A DNA stretch of 7,824 nucleotides from JAWWPY01 sp964412845 (GTDB taxonomy: Bacteria > Actinomycetota > Actinomycetes > Streptosporangiales > Streptosporangiaceae): the NCBI GenBank assembly GCA_964412845.1, contig CAYPQM010000230.1:1-7824 (forward strand), in the 5' to 3' direction. The stretch's first letter is position 1, and each line of letters begins with the position of its first letter. The notes under the pieces are model-generated. The model saw nothing but the letters and a program-made list of their open reading frames with translations, was not told the origin of the DNA and made no database searches. The position numbers were made by a program, and so were the translations under genes. Below, one piece after another: positions 1 through 5,587 of this stretch.

Positions 1-469
1 CGTCAACGACCTCGCGGGCGGTCTGGGTGAGGTCGAGCGTGCTGCCGATGCGCGTGGCCGCCTCGCTCAGCAGGCCTGGGCCAGGTCGCGGCGCGGCATG
101 CTGGGCGATCACCAGTGTTCCGGTACCTGATCCGGCCAGCGGCTCACAGCGGATGGTGACCTGCCCACCGCCGTCCGCGAAGGCGACGGGCAGCGTTCCG
201 CTCCACATCCGTCCCGCCGCGACCTCGGCCAGCGCATGACTGACAAGTTCGCGCTGGCCTGCGCCGGTGATCAGCACGTCGCATACATCACGCCCGACGA
301 CCGCCCGCGCGCTGTGCCCGAACAGCCGCGCCGCCGTCGCTGACCAGGAGGCCACCCGCCCCCGGCCGTCCAGGGTGAACGTGGCGAGGCCGGCCAGGAC
401 GGTATTACCTGTGGGTCGTACCGGGAGCTTGCCATCCCCGGCTGCCTGTGACTCCACCGGTACCTGCAC
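1..469 (-). CDS. PAS-GAF sensor protein, N-terminal part (cut by window edge)
   Basis: This reading frame is open from the left edge back to an in-frame TAG at 509-511 and uses a non-ATG start. The best candidate is GTG at 469, with TTG at 472 and GTG at 457 as alternatives; a weak AAGG lies at 473-476. The visible 156 residues hold a PAS-like domain at about 24-123, including TFTLDGRGRVASWSATAARL and a following GHSARAVVGRDV. A stretch at 133-156 (LLSEAATRIGSTLDLTQTA and on) is typical of the first helix of a GAF domain. In actinomycetes this PAS-GAF order usually precedes a SpoIIE/PP2C phosphatase, often followed by a histidine-kinase-like ATPase, in proteins that feed partner-switching control of sigma factors. 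That C-terminal part lies outside the window, so the enzymatic identity is inferred. There is no signal peptide or membrane segment, so it is probably cytoplasmic. It is divergent from the methyltransferase at 743. Confidence 0.72.
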   Translation of the reverse strand, partial: MQVPVESQAAGDGKLPVRPTGNTVLAGLATFTLDGRGRVASWSATAARLFGHSARAVVGRDVCDVLITGAGQRELVSHALAEVAAGRMWSGTLPVAFADGGGQVTIRCEPLAGSGTGTLVIAQHAAPRPGPGLLSEAATRIGSTLDLTQTAREVVD

Positions 470-680
470 CAACCTTGACGACGAGTCCGCCTGGCTTGCG
501 GCCGCGGGCTATCCGGACAACTGTTGCGGGCCAACCGCCGTTGGGCGGCACGGTACAGGCAGCCATTGTCAGTACCTTTAGATATCGTGCGAACACGAAA
601 TGTATAGCATCATCGGCGGCACAGTGGGCGAGTCACGGCGCGTTCCGGGTCAATTAGCCTGGGCGCACCCCTAGGCGACG

Positions 681-706
681 GCGTCAGGCGAGGGCGTCAG
701 GCGAGG
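681..706. repeat. Perfect 13-bp tandem duplication
   Basis: The unit GCGTCAGGCGAGG occurs twice head to tail at 681-693 and 694-706, with a partial related copy (GGCGACG) just before it. It ends 25 bp before the SD sequence of the methyltransferase gene. It may be a slippage duplication within the 5' leader; no function can be read from it. Confidence 0.8.
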
Positions 707-731
707 GCGCGCGGCACGCGTACCGGGAGAG

Positions 732-738
732 AAGGAGG
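732..738 (+). promoter_or_regulatory. Ribosome binding site of the methyltransferase gene
   Basis: AAGGAGG is a near-perfect SD sequence. It lies 4 nt before ATG at 743 but only 1 nt before GTG at 740, which is in the same frame. This spacing decides the start in favour of ATG 743. Confidence 0.8.
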
Positions 739-742
739 CGTG

Positions 743-1555
743 ATGGCTGACGAGCCGGGCCTGGTACCGCCGGGAGTTGACACGCAACGGGCCAACGTCG
801 CCCGCGTTTACGACTACCTGCTGGGCGGCAGCCACAACTTCCTGGCCGACCAGGACCTCGGCCGGGCGATGGCCGCGGTCGAGCCCAATGTCCGGGCGAT
901 CGCCCGGGCCAACCGCGACTTCGTCGGCCGGGCGGTGCGCTTCCTCGCCTCGACCGGCATCCGGCAGTTCCTGGACATCGGATCCGGCATACCGACCCAG
1001 GGGAACGTGCACGAGGTCGCCCAGCAGGCCGACCCGGAGGCCCGGGTGGCGTATGTCGATATCGACCCGGTCGCCATCGCGCACAGCAAAGCCATCCTGG
1101 CCGGCAACGAGAATGCCGCGATCATCGACGCCGACCTGCGAGAGCCGGAGAAGATCCTCGCCGATTCCACCTGCCGCCGGCTGATCGACTTCAGCCAGCC
1201 GGTCGGCCTGCTGCTCGTGGCCATTCTGCATTTCATCGGCGACGCCGAGGATCCCGCCACGATCGTGGCCACCCTCCGCGACCGGCTCGCGCCCGGCAGC
1301 CTTCTCGTGCTGTCCCACGCCACCAACGAGAGCAGGCCCAGCGTGACGCAGGCCGCGGAGAAGGTGTACCAGCGCAGCGTCGCCACCCAGGGACGCACCC
1401 GGTCGCGCGCCGAGATTCTGCGTTTCTTCGACGGGTTCGACCTGGTGGAACCGGGGCTGGTCTACACGCCACAGTGGCGGCCGGGCTCGCCCGGTGACGT
1501 GCCGGCCGATCCCAGCCAGTTCTGGTTCCTGGCCGCCGTGGCCCGGAAGCCCTGA
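743..1555 (+). CDS. SAM-dependent methyltransferase, PF04672 (DUF574) family
   Basis: This 270-residue protein matches the actinomycete-enriched PF04672 methyltransferases. The N-terminal signature is RVYDYLLGGSHNFLADQD at about residues 21-38. Motif I of the Rossmann fold is FLDIGSGIPTQGN at 76-88, the glycine-rich SAM loop. The acidic end of strand 2 is YVDIDP at 104-109, expected to bind the ribose hydroxyls. DADLREP follows at 129-135, and VGLLLVAILHFIGD at 154-167 is the motif IV region. The substrate is unknown for most of this family. The start is ATG 743, set by the SD at 732-738. There is no signal peptide, so it should be cytoplasmic. It stands alone, divergent from the PAS-GAF gene and followed by a hairpin terminator. 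These enzymes occur in many paralogues per genome, so no specific role should be assigned. Length and motifs are complete, with no sign of decay. Confidence 0.92.
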   Translation: MADEPGLVPPGVDTQRANVARVYDYLLGGSHNFLADQDLGRAMAAVEPNVRAIARANRDFVGRAVRFLASTGIRQFLDIGSGIPTQGNVHEVAQQADPEARVAYVDIDPVAIAHSKAILAGNENAAIIDADLREPEKILADSTCRRLIDFSQPVGLLLVAILHFIGDAEDPATIVATLRDRLAPGSLLVLSHATNESRPSVTQAAEKVYQRSVATQGRTRSRAEILRFFDGFDLVEPGLVYTPQWRPGSPGDVPADPSQFWFLAAVARKP

Positions 1556-1628
1556 CGCACCGCGAGCGTTCGCATTCCCCCGGTGGAATCCGCCTGCGGA
1601 ATCGCTGTCATGTGACTTTCATTCCGCC

Positions 1629-1650
1629 GCTGCGGGCCGGCGCCCGCAGC
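1629..1650 (+). terminator. Hairpin terminator after the methyltransferase gene
   Basis: GCTGCGGGC at 1629-1637 and GCCCGCAGC at 1642-1650 form a perfect 9-bp stem with a CGGC loop, 73 bp past the stop codon. There is no T tract, which is common for actinomycete hairpins. The right arm overlaps the palindrome at 1647-1660, so a regulatory role is an alternative. Confidence 0.5.
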
Positions 1651-1660
1651 AGCGCTGCTG
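1647..1660. promoter_or_regulatory. 14-bp perfect palindrome with AGCGCT core (possible LacI-family operator)
   Basis: CAGCAGCGCTGCTG is its own reverse complement. The central AGCGCT equals the core of the CebR operator consensus TGGGAGCGCTCCCA known from Streptomyces cellulose/cellobiose regulation, but the outer bases differ. It is centred about 240 bp before the xyloglucanase start. It could equally belong to the upstream hairpin, so binding is inferred only. Confidence 0.35.
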
Positions 1661-1755
1661 ATCAGCCGGTTTGCCAATCGGCTCCGAGCCGCCGGGTCCA
1701 GGCCATCGACTGACCCCGCCGGGCCGGCTTACGCTCCGGCTCACGCAGCGATCAG

Positions 1756-1767
1756 CGAAGCGCTTCG
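1756..1767. promoter_or_regulatory. 12-bp perfect palindrome with AGCGCT core (possible LacI-family operator)
   Basis: CGAAGCGCTTCG is a perfect palindrome centred about 131 bp before the xyloglucanase ATG and 108 bp after the centre of the first palindrome. It shares the AGCGCT core of LacI-family operators such as the CebR site. It lies where an operator or promoter-proximal site for a glycan-inducible secreted enzyme would be expected. No promoter could be paired with it by eye. Confidence 0.42.
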
Positions 1768-1876
1768 ACAGCCCTCGGCAGGCATTTCTCCCGTTGGCGG
1801 TCCGCGCCCGCAGGGCCAAAGCGTGCCCGGGACCCGTTCCGGGTGACAGCCATTCATCCCCGCGGTCCGCCGCCGA

Positions 1877-1884
1877 GAGAGGAA
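1877..1884 (+). promoter_or_regulatory. Ribosome binding site of the xyloglucanase gene
   Basis: GAGAGGAA lies 8 nt before ATG at 1893. It supports this start over in-frame codons further upstream, because a classical signal peptide begins exactly at this ATG. Confidence 0.7.
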
Positions 1885-1892
1885 TCCCGCCG

Positions 1893-4685
1893 ATGCGAAG
1901 AAATCCCCTCAGCGCCATCCTCACCACCCTCGCCATGGTCGCGGCCGCCCTGGTGCCGGCCGCGGTTGCCACCCTGGCCCTGACGGCGGCACCTGAGGCG
2001 TCCGCCGCGACCGCCACCCAGCCGTACACCTGGCAGAACGTCAAGATCGGCGGCGGCGGCTTCATCGACGGCATCGAGTTCAGCCCCGCTCAGCAGAACC
2101 TGATCTATGCGCACACCGACATCGGCGGCGCCTACCGCTGGAACCAGTCCACCAGCTCCTGGACCCCGCTGCTGGACTGGGTCGGCGAGAGCAACTGGGG
2201 CTGGAACGGCGTCGTCAGCCTGGCCCCGGACCCGAGTAACGCGAACAAGGTGTGGGCCGCGGTCGGCATGTATACCAACAGCTTCGACCCGAACAACGGC
2301 GCCGTCCTGCGCTCCTCGAACCAGGGCGCCACCTGGACGGCGACCACGCTGCCGTTCAAGCTCGGCGGCAACATGCCCGGCCGCGGCATGGGCGAGCGGC
2401 TGGCCGTCGACCCCAATAACGACAACATCCTCTACCTGGGCGCCCCGAGCGGGAACGGCCTGTGGCGCAGCACCGACGGCGGGGTGACCTGGTCGCAGGT
2501 GACCAGCTTCCCGAACGTCGGCAACTACGCACCGGATCCGACCGACACCAGCGGCTACAACAGCGCGCTGGAGGGCGTCACCTGGGTCGCCTTCGACAAG
2601 GCCACCGGCGCCGCGGGCAGCGCGACGCAGACCATCTTCGCCGGGGTCGCGGACCTGCAGAACACCGTGTACGAGAGCACCAACGGCGGCTCGACCTGGA
2701 TCCGGGTGGCCGGCCAGCCGACCGGCTTCATCGCCCACCACGGAGTCGTCGATCCGGCCAACGGCATCCTGTACATCGCCACCAGCAACACCGGCGGCCC
2801 GTACGACGGCTCGTCCGGCGACGTCTGGAAGTACACCATCGCCACCGGCACCTGGACCCAGATCAGCCCGTATCCGTCCTCGAACACCAGCAGCGACTAC
2901 TTCGGCTACAGCGGCCTGGCCATTGACCCCCAGCATCCCAGCACGATCATGGTGACGGCCTACAGCTCGTGGTGGCCGGACACCATCATCTGGCGGAGCA
3001 CCAACGGCGGTTCCACGTGGAACCAGATCTGGAACTGGACCAGCTACCCCAGCCGGAGCTTCAGCTACACCCAGGACATCTCGTCCGAGCCCTGGCTGAC
3101 CTTCAACCAGCAACCCGTCACGCCGGTGATCACCCCGCTGCTGGGCTGGATGACCGAGGCGCTGGCGATCGACCCGTTCAACTCCAACCGGATGATGTAC
3201 GGCACCGGCGCCACGTTGTACGGCACCAACAACCTGACGAACTGGGACTCCGGCGGGACCATCACCATCACGCCGATGGTCAACGGCATCGAGGAGACCG
3301 CGGTCAACGCGCTGATCAGCCCGCCGTCCGGGCCGCCGCTGCTGTCCGCGCTCGGTGACATCGACGGCTTCGTGCACACCAGTCTGACCACCGTGCCGAC
3401 CGCCGCCCAGATGTACACCTCACCCAACCTGACCAGCGGCGACAGCCTCGACTACGCCGAACTGAACCCGAGCGACATCGTCCGGACCGGCGACGTCAAC
3501 AAGACAACCAGTCCCAACATCAACCGGATCGGCTTCTCCACCAACGGCGGCACGAACTGGTTCCAAGGCCAGGAACCGCCGAATGTCACCGGCGGCGGAG
3601 TCGTCGCGGAGGCCGCGGACGCGAGTTCCACCGTGTGGAGCCCGGCCGGTACCGGGGTCTACTACTCGACGAGCTTCGGCGGCTCATGGACGGCATCGAC
3701 CGGCATCCCGGCCGGCGCGGCCGTGGCCTCGGACCGGGTCACCCCCACGGAGTTCTACGGTTTCTCCGGCGGCACGTTCTACGTGAGCACCAACAGCGGC
3801 GCCAGCTTCACCGCCACGGCGGCGACCGGGCTGCCGACCTCTGGCACCGTCTTCATCAAGGCCATGCCGGGCCACGCCGGCGACATCTGGCTGGCCGGCG
3901 GGTCGAGCACCAACTCCGGCATCTGGCACTCGACCAACGCGGGCGCTACCTTCACCAAGCTCAGCAACGTGACCGCGGCCCAGAACATCGGCTTCGGCAA
4001 GGCAGCGCCGGGGCAGACCTACATGGCCCTGTACACGATCGCCACGATCGGCGGCACGCAGGGCATCTTCCGGTCCGACGACGCCGGCGCGGACTGGATC
4101 CAGATCAACGACAGCCAGCACCAGTGGGGCAACATCGGCCAGGCGATCACGGGTGACCCCCGGGTGTATGGCCAGGTCTACGTCGGCACCAACGGCCGGG
4201 GCATCATCTACGGCAACCCGGCGGGCAACGTCACGCCATCGCCCTCCGCCAGCGCGACGAGCGCGTCGCCGACCCCGACCGCGACGACCGCCAGCCCCAC
4301 ACCGACGCCCACGCCCACGCCCACCCCGACACCGACCCCCACCCCCAGCCCGACCGGGACCACGGCCGCCGTGGCCTGCCATATCGCGTACCTGACGCAG
4401 AGCCAGTGGGCAGGCGGGTTCGTGGCCAACGTCACGGTCAACAACACCGGAAAGACCGCGCTGAACGGATGGACCCTGGTGTTCACCTTCCCCGGTGACC
4501 AGACGATCACCTCGGACTGGAGCACCACCATCACCCAGAGCGGCGCGAAGGTGACCGCGACGAACGTGACTTACAACGGAGCGATCAGCGCGGGCGGCAA
4601 CGCGTCGTTCGGGTTCCAGGGCACCTGGAACACCAGCGACAGCCCGCCGACCAGTTTCACTGTCAACGGCACCACCTGCACCTGA
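1893..4685 (+). CDS. Secreted GH74 xyloglucanase with C-terminal CBM2
   Basis: This 930-residue secreted enzyme should cleave the beta-1,4-glucan backbone of xyloglucan outside the cell. A Sec signal peptide (MRRN, hydrophobic segment, ASA cleavage site) ends at about residue 38. The GH74 domain spans about 45-775 and has nine Asp-box-like repeats of the type STDGGVTW, as expected for its two seven-bladed propellers. By position, Asp76 in YAHTDIGGAYRW is the likely base and Asp489 in SALGDIDGFVH the likely acid. Trp360-Trp361 (SSWWPD) resemble the paired tryptophans linked to processivity in some GH74 enzymes. A Ser/Thr-Pro linker covers 780-826. A CBM2 (827-930) follows, with Cys829 and Cys929, the only cysteines in the protein, probably bridged. 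Trp839 and Trp876 are likely cellulose-binding residues, with Tyr894 at the third position. Endo or exo mode cannot be told by eye. No partner glycan genes are adjacent. The start is ATG 1893. Confidence 0.96.
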   Translation: MRRNPLSAILTTLAMVAAALVPAAVATLALTAAPEASAATATQPYTWQNVKIGGGGFIDGIEFSPAQQNLIYAHTDIGGAYRWNQSTSSWTPLLDWVGESNWGWNGVVSLAPDPSNANKVWAAVGMYTNSFDPNNGAVLRSSNQGATWTATTLPFKLGGNMPGRGMGERLAVDPNNDNILYLGAPSGNGLWRSTDGGVTWSQVTSFPNVGNYAPDPTDTSGYNSALEGVTWVAFDKATGAAGSATQTIFAGVADLQNTVYESTNGGSTWIRVAGQPTGFIAHHGVVDPANGILYIATSNTGGPYDGSSGDVWKYTIATGTWTQISPYPSSNTSSDYFGYSGLAIDPQHPSTIMVTAYSSWWPDTIIWRSTNGGSTWNQIWNWTSYPSRSFSYTQDISSEPWLTFNQQPVTPVITPLLGWMTEALAIDPFNSNRMMYGTGATLYGTNNLTNWDSGGTITITPMVNGIEETAVNALISPPSGPPLLSALGDIDGFVHTSLTTVPTAAQMYTSPNLTSGDSLDYAELNPSDIVRTGDVNKTTSPNINRIGFSTNGGTNWFQGQEPPNVTGGGVVAEAADASSTVWSPAGTGVYYSTSFGGSWTASTGIPAGAAVASDRVTPTEFYGFSGGTFYVSTNSGASFTATAATGLPTSGTVFIKAMPGHAGDIWLAGGSSTNSGIWHSTNAGATFTKLSNVTAAQNIGFGKAAPGQTYMALYTIATIGGTQGIFRSDDAGADWIQINDSQHQWGNIGQAITGDPRVYGQVYVGTNGRGIIYGNPAGNVTPSPSASATSASPTPTATTASPTPTPTPTPTPTPTPTPSPTGTTAAVACHIAYLTQSQWAGGFVANVTVNNTGKTALNGWTLVFTFPGDQTITSDWSTTITQSGAKVTATNVTYNGAISAGGNASFGFQGTWNTSDSPPTSFTVNGTTCT
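4294..4353 (+). repeat. Thr-Pro linker repeat (hexanucleotide-like, C-rich)
   Basis: Within the xyloglucanase gene, repeated ACGCCC/ACCCCG-type hexamers encode the Thr-Pro run between the catalytic domain and the CBM2. C runs of three to five bases recur, so the complementary strand is G-rich. Such coding repeats can vary in length by slippage. Confidence 0.85.
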
Positions 4686-4732
4686 GGCCAGCCGGTGCGG
4701 GCGGCGGCCGCGCGCCGCCCGCACCGGCGGCC
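4686..4732. terminator. Strong bidirectional hairpin terminator between convergent genes
   Basis: GCCGGTGCGGGCGGCG at 4691-4706 pairs perfectly with CGCCGCCCGCACCGGC at 4713-4728 across a 6-nt loop. The flanking GGCC sequences (4686-4689 and 4729-4732) can add four pairs past a bulged A. It begins right after the xyloglucanase stop and ends 7 bp before the stop of the opposing DsbA-family gene, so it can serve both. There is no T tract, as is usual in high-GC actinomycetes. Confidence 0.85.
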
Positions 4733-4739
4733 CTGGGAG

Positions 4740-5393
4740 TCAATCGCTCCCGGGCCCAACCGGCGTCTTGGCCCATGCCTGGCGCAGGGCCTGCACGAAA
4801 ACCCCGGCGGGCTGGCCGCCGGAGATGGCCAGCCCGGAGTCGATGACGAAGAACGGCACGCCGGTGATGCCGAGCTCGGCGGCTTCGCGTTCGTCGGCGC
4901 GTACCTCGTCGGCGTACGCGTCGCCCGCCAGGACCGCGCGCGCCTCGGCGGCGTCCAGGCCGGCCTCGGCGGCGATGGCGGCCAGGCTGCCGGCCTCGAA
5001 GACCGAACGCTCCCCGCTGAAGTTCGCCCGGTAGAGGCGGCTGAGCAGGTCGTCCGCCAGCCCGCGGTCCCGGGCGAGGTGGAGCAGCCGGTGGGCGTCG
5101 AAGGTGTTGCCGTGCGGCCGGCCGGCGCTGAATTCGAGTCCCTCCGCGGCGGCCAGCGCGGCCATATCCTGCTCGGCACGGGCGGCCTGCTCACGGGACA
5201 GGCCGTACTTGCCGGCCAGCATGTCCAGCACCGGGACCACCTGATCCCGGGGGAATCCCGGATCGAGCTCGAACGAGTGGTGCACCATCTCGACCTGATC
5301 GCGGTGCTCAAATGTGGCCAGGGCCTTCTCGAAGCGTGCCTCACCCAGATAGCACCAGGGGCAGACGATGTCGCTCCACACGTCGACGCGCAT
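4740..5393 (-). CDS. DsbA-family oxidoreductase, FrnE-like
   Basis: This 217-residue protein has a thioredoxin fold with a helical insertion, as in the FrnE/2-hydroxychromene-2-carboxylate isomerase-like branch of the DsbA family. The N-terminal strand MRVDVWSDIVCPWCYLGEAR places the redox motif CPWC at residues 11-14. The cis-proline loop is GITGVPFFVID, with Pro180. The C-terminal SGGQPAGVF is also typical of the family. There is no signal peptide, so it is expected to be a cytoplasmic dithiol-disulfide or isomerase-type enzyme rather than a secreted folding catalyst; the substrate is unknown. ATG 5393 is chosen because AAAGGA lies 6 nt upstream and the family fold begins at once. The frame is open further upstream, but that sequence does not look coding. 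The gene converges with the xyloglucanase across a shared terminator and diverges from the alpha/beta hydrolase. Confidence 0.92.
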   Translation of the reverse strand: MRVDVWSDIVCPWCYLGEARFEKALATFEHRDQVEMVHHSFELDPGFPRDQVVPVLDMLAGKYGLSREQAARAEQDMAALAAAEGLEFSAGRPHGNTFDAHRLLHLARDRGLADDLLSRLYRANFSGERSVFEAGSLAAIAAEAGLDAAEARAVLAGDAYADEVRADEREAAELGITGVPFFVIDSGLAISGGQPAGVFVQALRQAWAKTPVGPGSD

Positions 5394-5399
5394 GAGCAG

Positions 5400-5405
5400 T
5401 CCTTT
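5400..5405 (-). promoter_or_regulatory. Ribosome binding site of the DsbA-family gene
   Basis: On the minus strand this reads AAAGGA, 6 nt before ATG 5393. It decides the start against upstream in-frame codons. Confidence 0.7.
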
Positions 5406-5508
5406 CAGCGACACGGTGGCGATGCCGTCACGGTACCGTCGCCGGGGAGTCCATTGGCCGGCCCTCAGCCAGGGCGGCGCCGCGCTCGCCCGGTTCAGGG
5501 CTTCCGAT

Positions 5509-5565
5509 CCTGCCCCGGTGGCGCGATCCTGGTAACACCTCCTCCATTCAGTAGTCCGGGGCAGG
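5509..5565. promoter_or_regulatory. 10-bp inverted repeat in the divergent region (leader hairpin or operator)
   Basis: CCTGCCCCGG at 5509-5518 is the exact reverse complement of CCGGGGCAGG at 5556-5565, separated by 37 nt. It lies in the 194-bp region between the DsbA-family gene and the hydrolase, ending 9 nt before the hydrolase SD sequence. The interval between the arms contains CCTCCTCC (5538-5545), which could pair with the SD GGAGG. A 10-bp palindrome, ACGGTACCGT, lies further left at 5430-5439. The function is unknown; a hairpin in the mRNA leader and a protein-binding site are both possible. Confidence 0.45.
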
Positions 5566-5574
5566 TAACGACAC

Positions 5575-5581
5575 GGGGAGG
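5575..5581 (+). promoter_or_regulatory. Ribosome binding site that sets the TTG start of the hydrolase
   Basis: GGGGAGG lies 6 nt before TTG at 5588. The ATG at 5583 is followed by CAT and then TGA, so it cannot start the gene. This supports TTG as the true start. Confidence 0.8.
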
Positions 5582-5587
5582 CATGCA

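Larger units (their letters stand above)
470..742. promoter_or_regulatory. Divergent intergenic region between the PAS-GAF gene and the methyltransferase
   Basis: This 273-bp stretch separates two genes read outward, so it should carry promoters for both. The segment at about 571-611 is clearly AT-richer than its surroundings and contains TAGATA and TATAGC, which could serve as -10 elements. I could not pair either with a convincing -35 at 16-18 bp. A 13-bp tandem repeat and the methyltransferase SD sequence lie at the right end. No credible small gene is seen: the short open frames here lack an SD sequence and coding bias. Confidence 0.4.
1556..1892. other. Intergenic region upstream of the xyloglucanase gene
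   Basis: This 337-bp stretch holds no credible gene. It contains the methyltransferase terminator (1629-1650), two AGCGCT-centred palindromes (1647-1660 and 1756-1767) and the xyloglucanase SD sequence (1877-1884). A 7-bp inverted repeat, GCGGAAT at 1596-1602 and ATTCCGC at 1621-1627, lies just after the methyltransferase stop. TTGCCA at 1671-1676 resembles a -35 element, but nothing like a -10 follows at the right distance. The xyloglucanase frame happens to stay open back to about 1671, but that part reads as non-coding. Confidence 0.6.

Noticed and set aside
267..657. Short overlapping open frames on both strands near the PAS-GAF gene start
   Set aside because: They have no SD, no coding bias and no domain. 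The PAS-GAF frame explains 1-469, and the rest looks like promoter sequence.
657..676. Imperfect hairpin of the type GCCTGGG...CCCCTAGGC before the methyltransferase gene
   Set aside because: The stem is short and bulged and lies upstream of the gene, with no T tract. It is not distinguishable from chance in this GC-rich sequence.
1671..1892. A 74-codon N-terminal extension of the xyloglucanase reading frame
   Set aside because: A classical signal peptide begins at ATG 1893 with an SD 8 nt before it. The extension is Arg/Pro-rich without domain similarity and would bury the signal peptide.
1854..3377. Long antisense open frame opposite the xyloglucanase gene
   Set aside because: It mirrors a strongly supported GH74 gene. 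Its composition (Gly/Arg/Val/Ala-rich, no motifs) is the usual shadow of high-GC coding sequence.
3684..4724. Second antisense open frame opposite the 3' half of the xyloglucanase gene
   Set aside because: It is a low-complexity Arg/Gly-rich shadow frame crossing the terminator, with no domain, SD or sensible start.
5428..5547. Possible 39-residue minus-strand small protein beginning MEEVLPGS, with GGAGGAGG near its start
   Set aside because: The GGAGGAGG lies within the first codons and not before them. There is no other SD and third-position GC bias is weak. The tract is better explained as part of the hydrolase leader.
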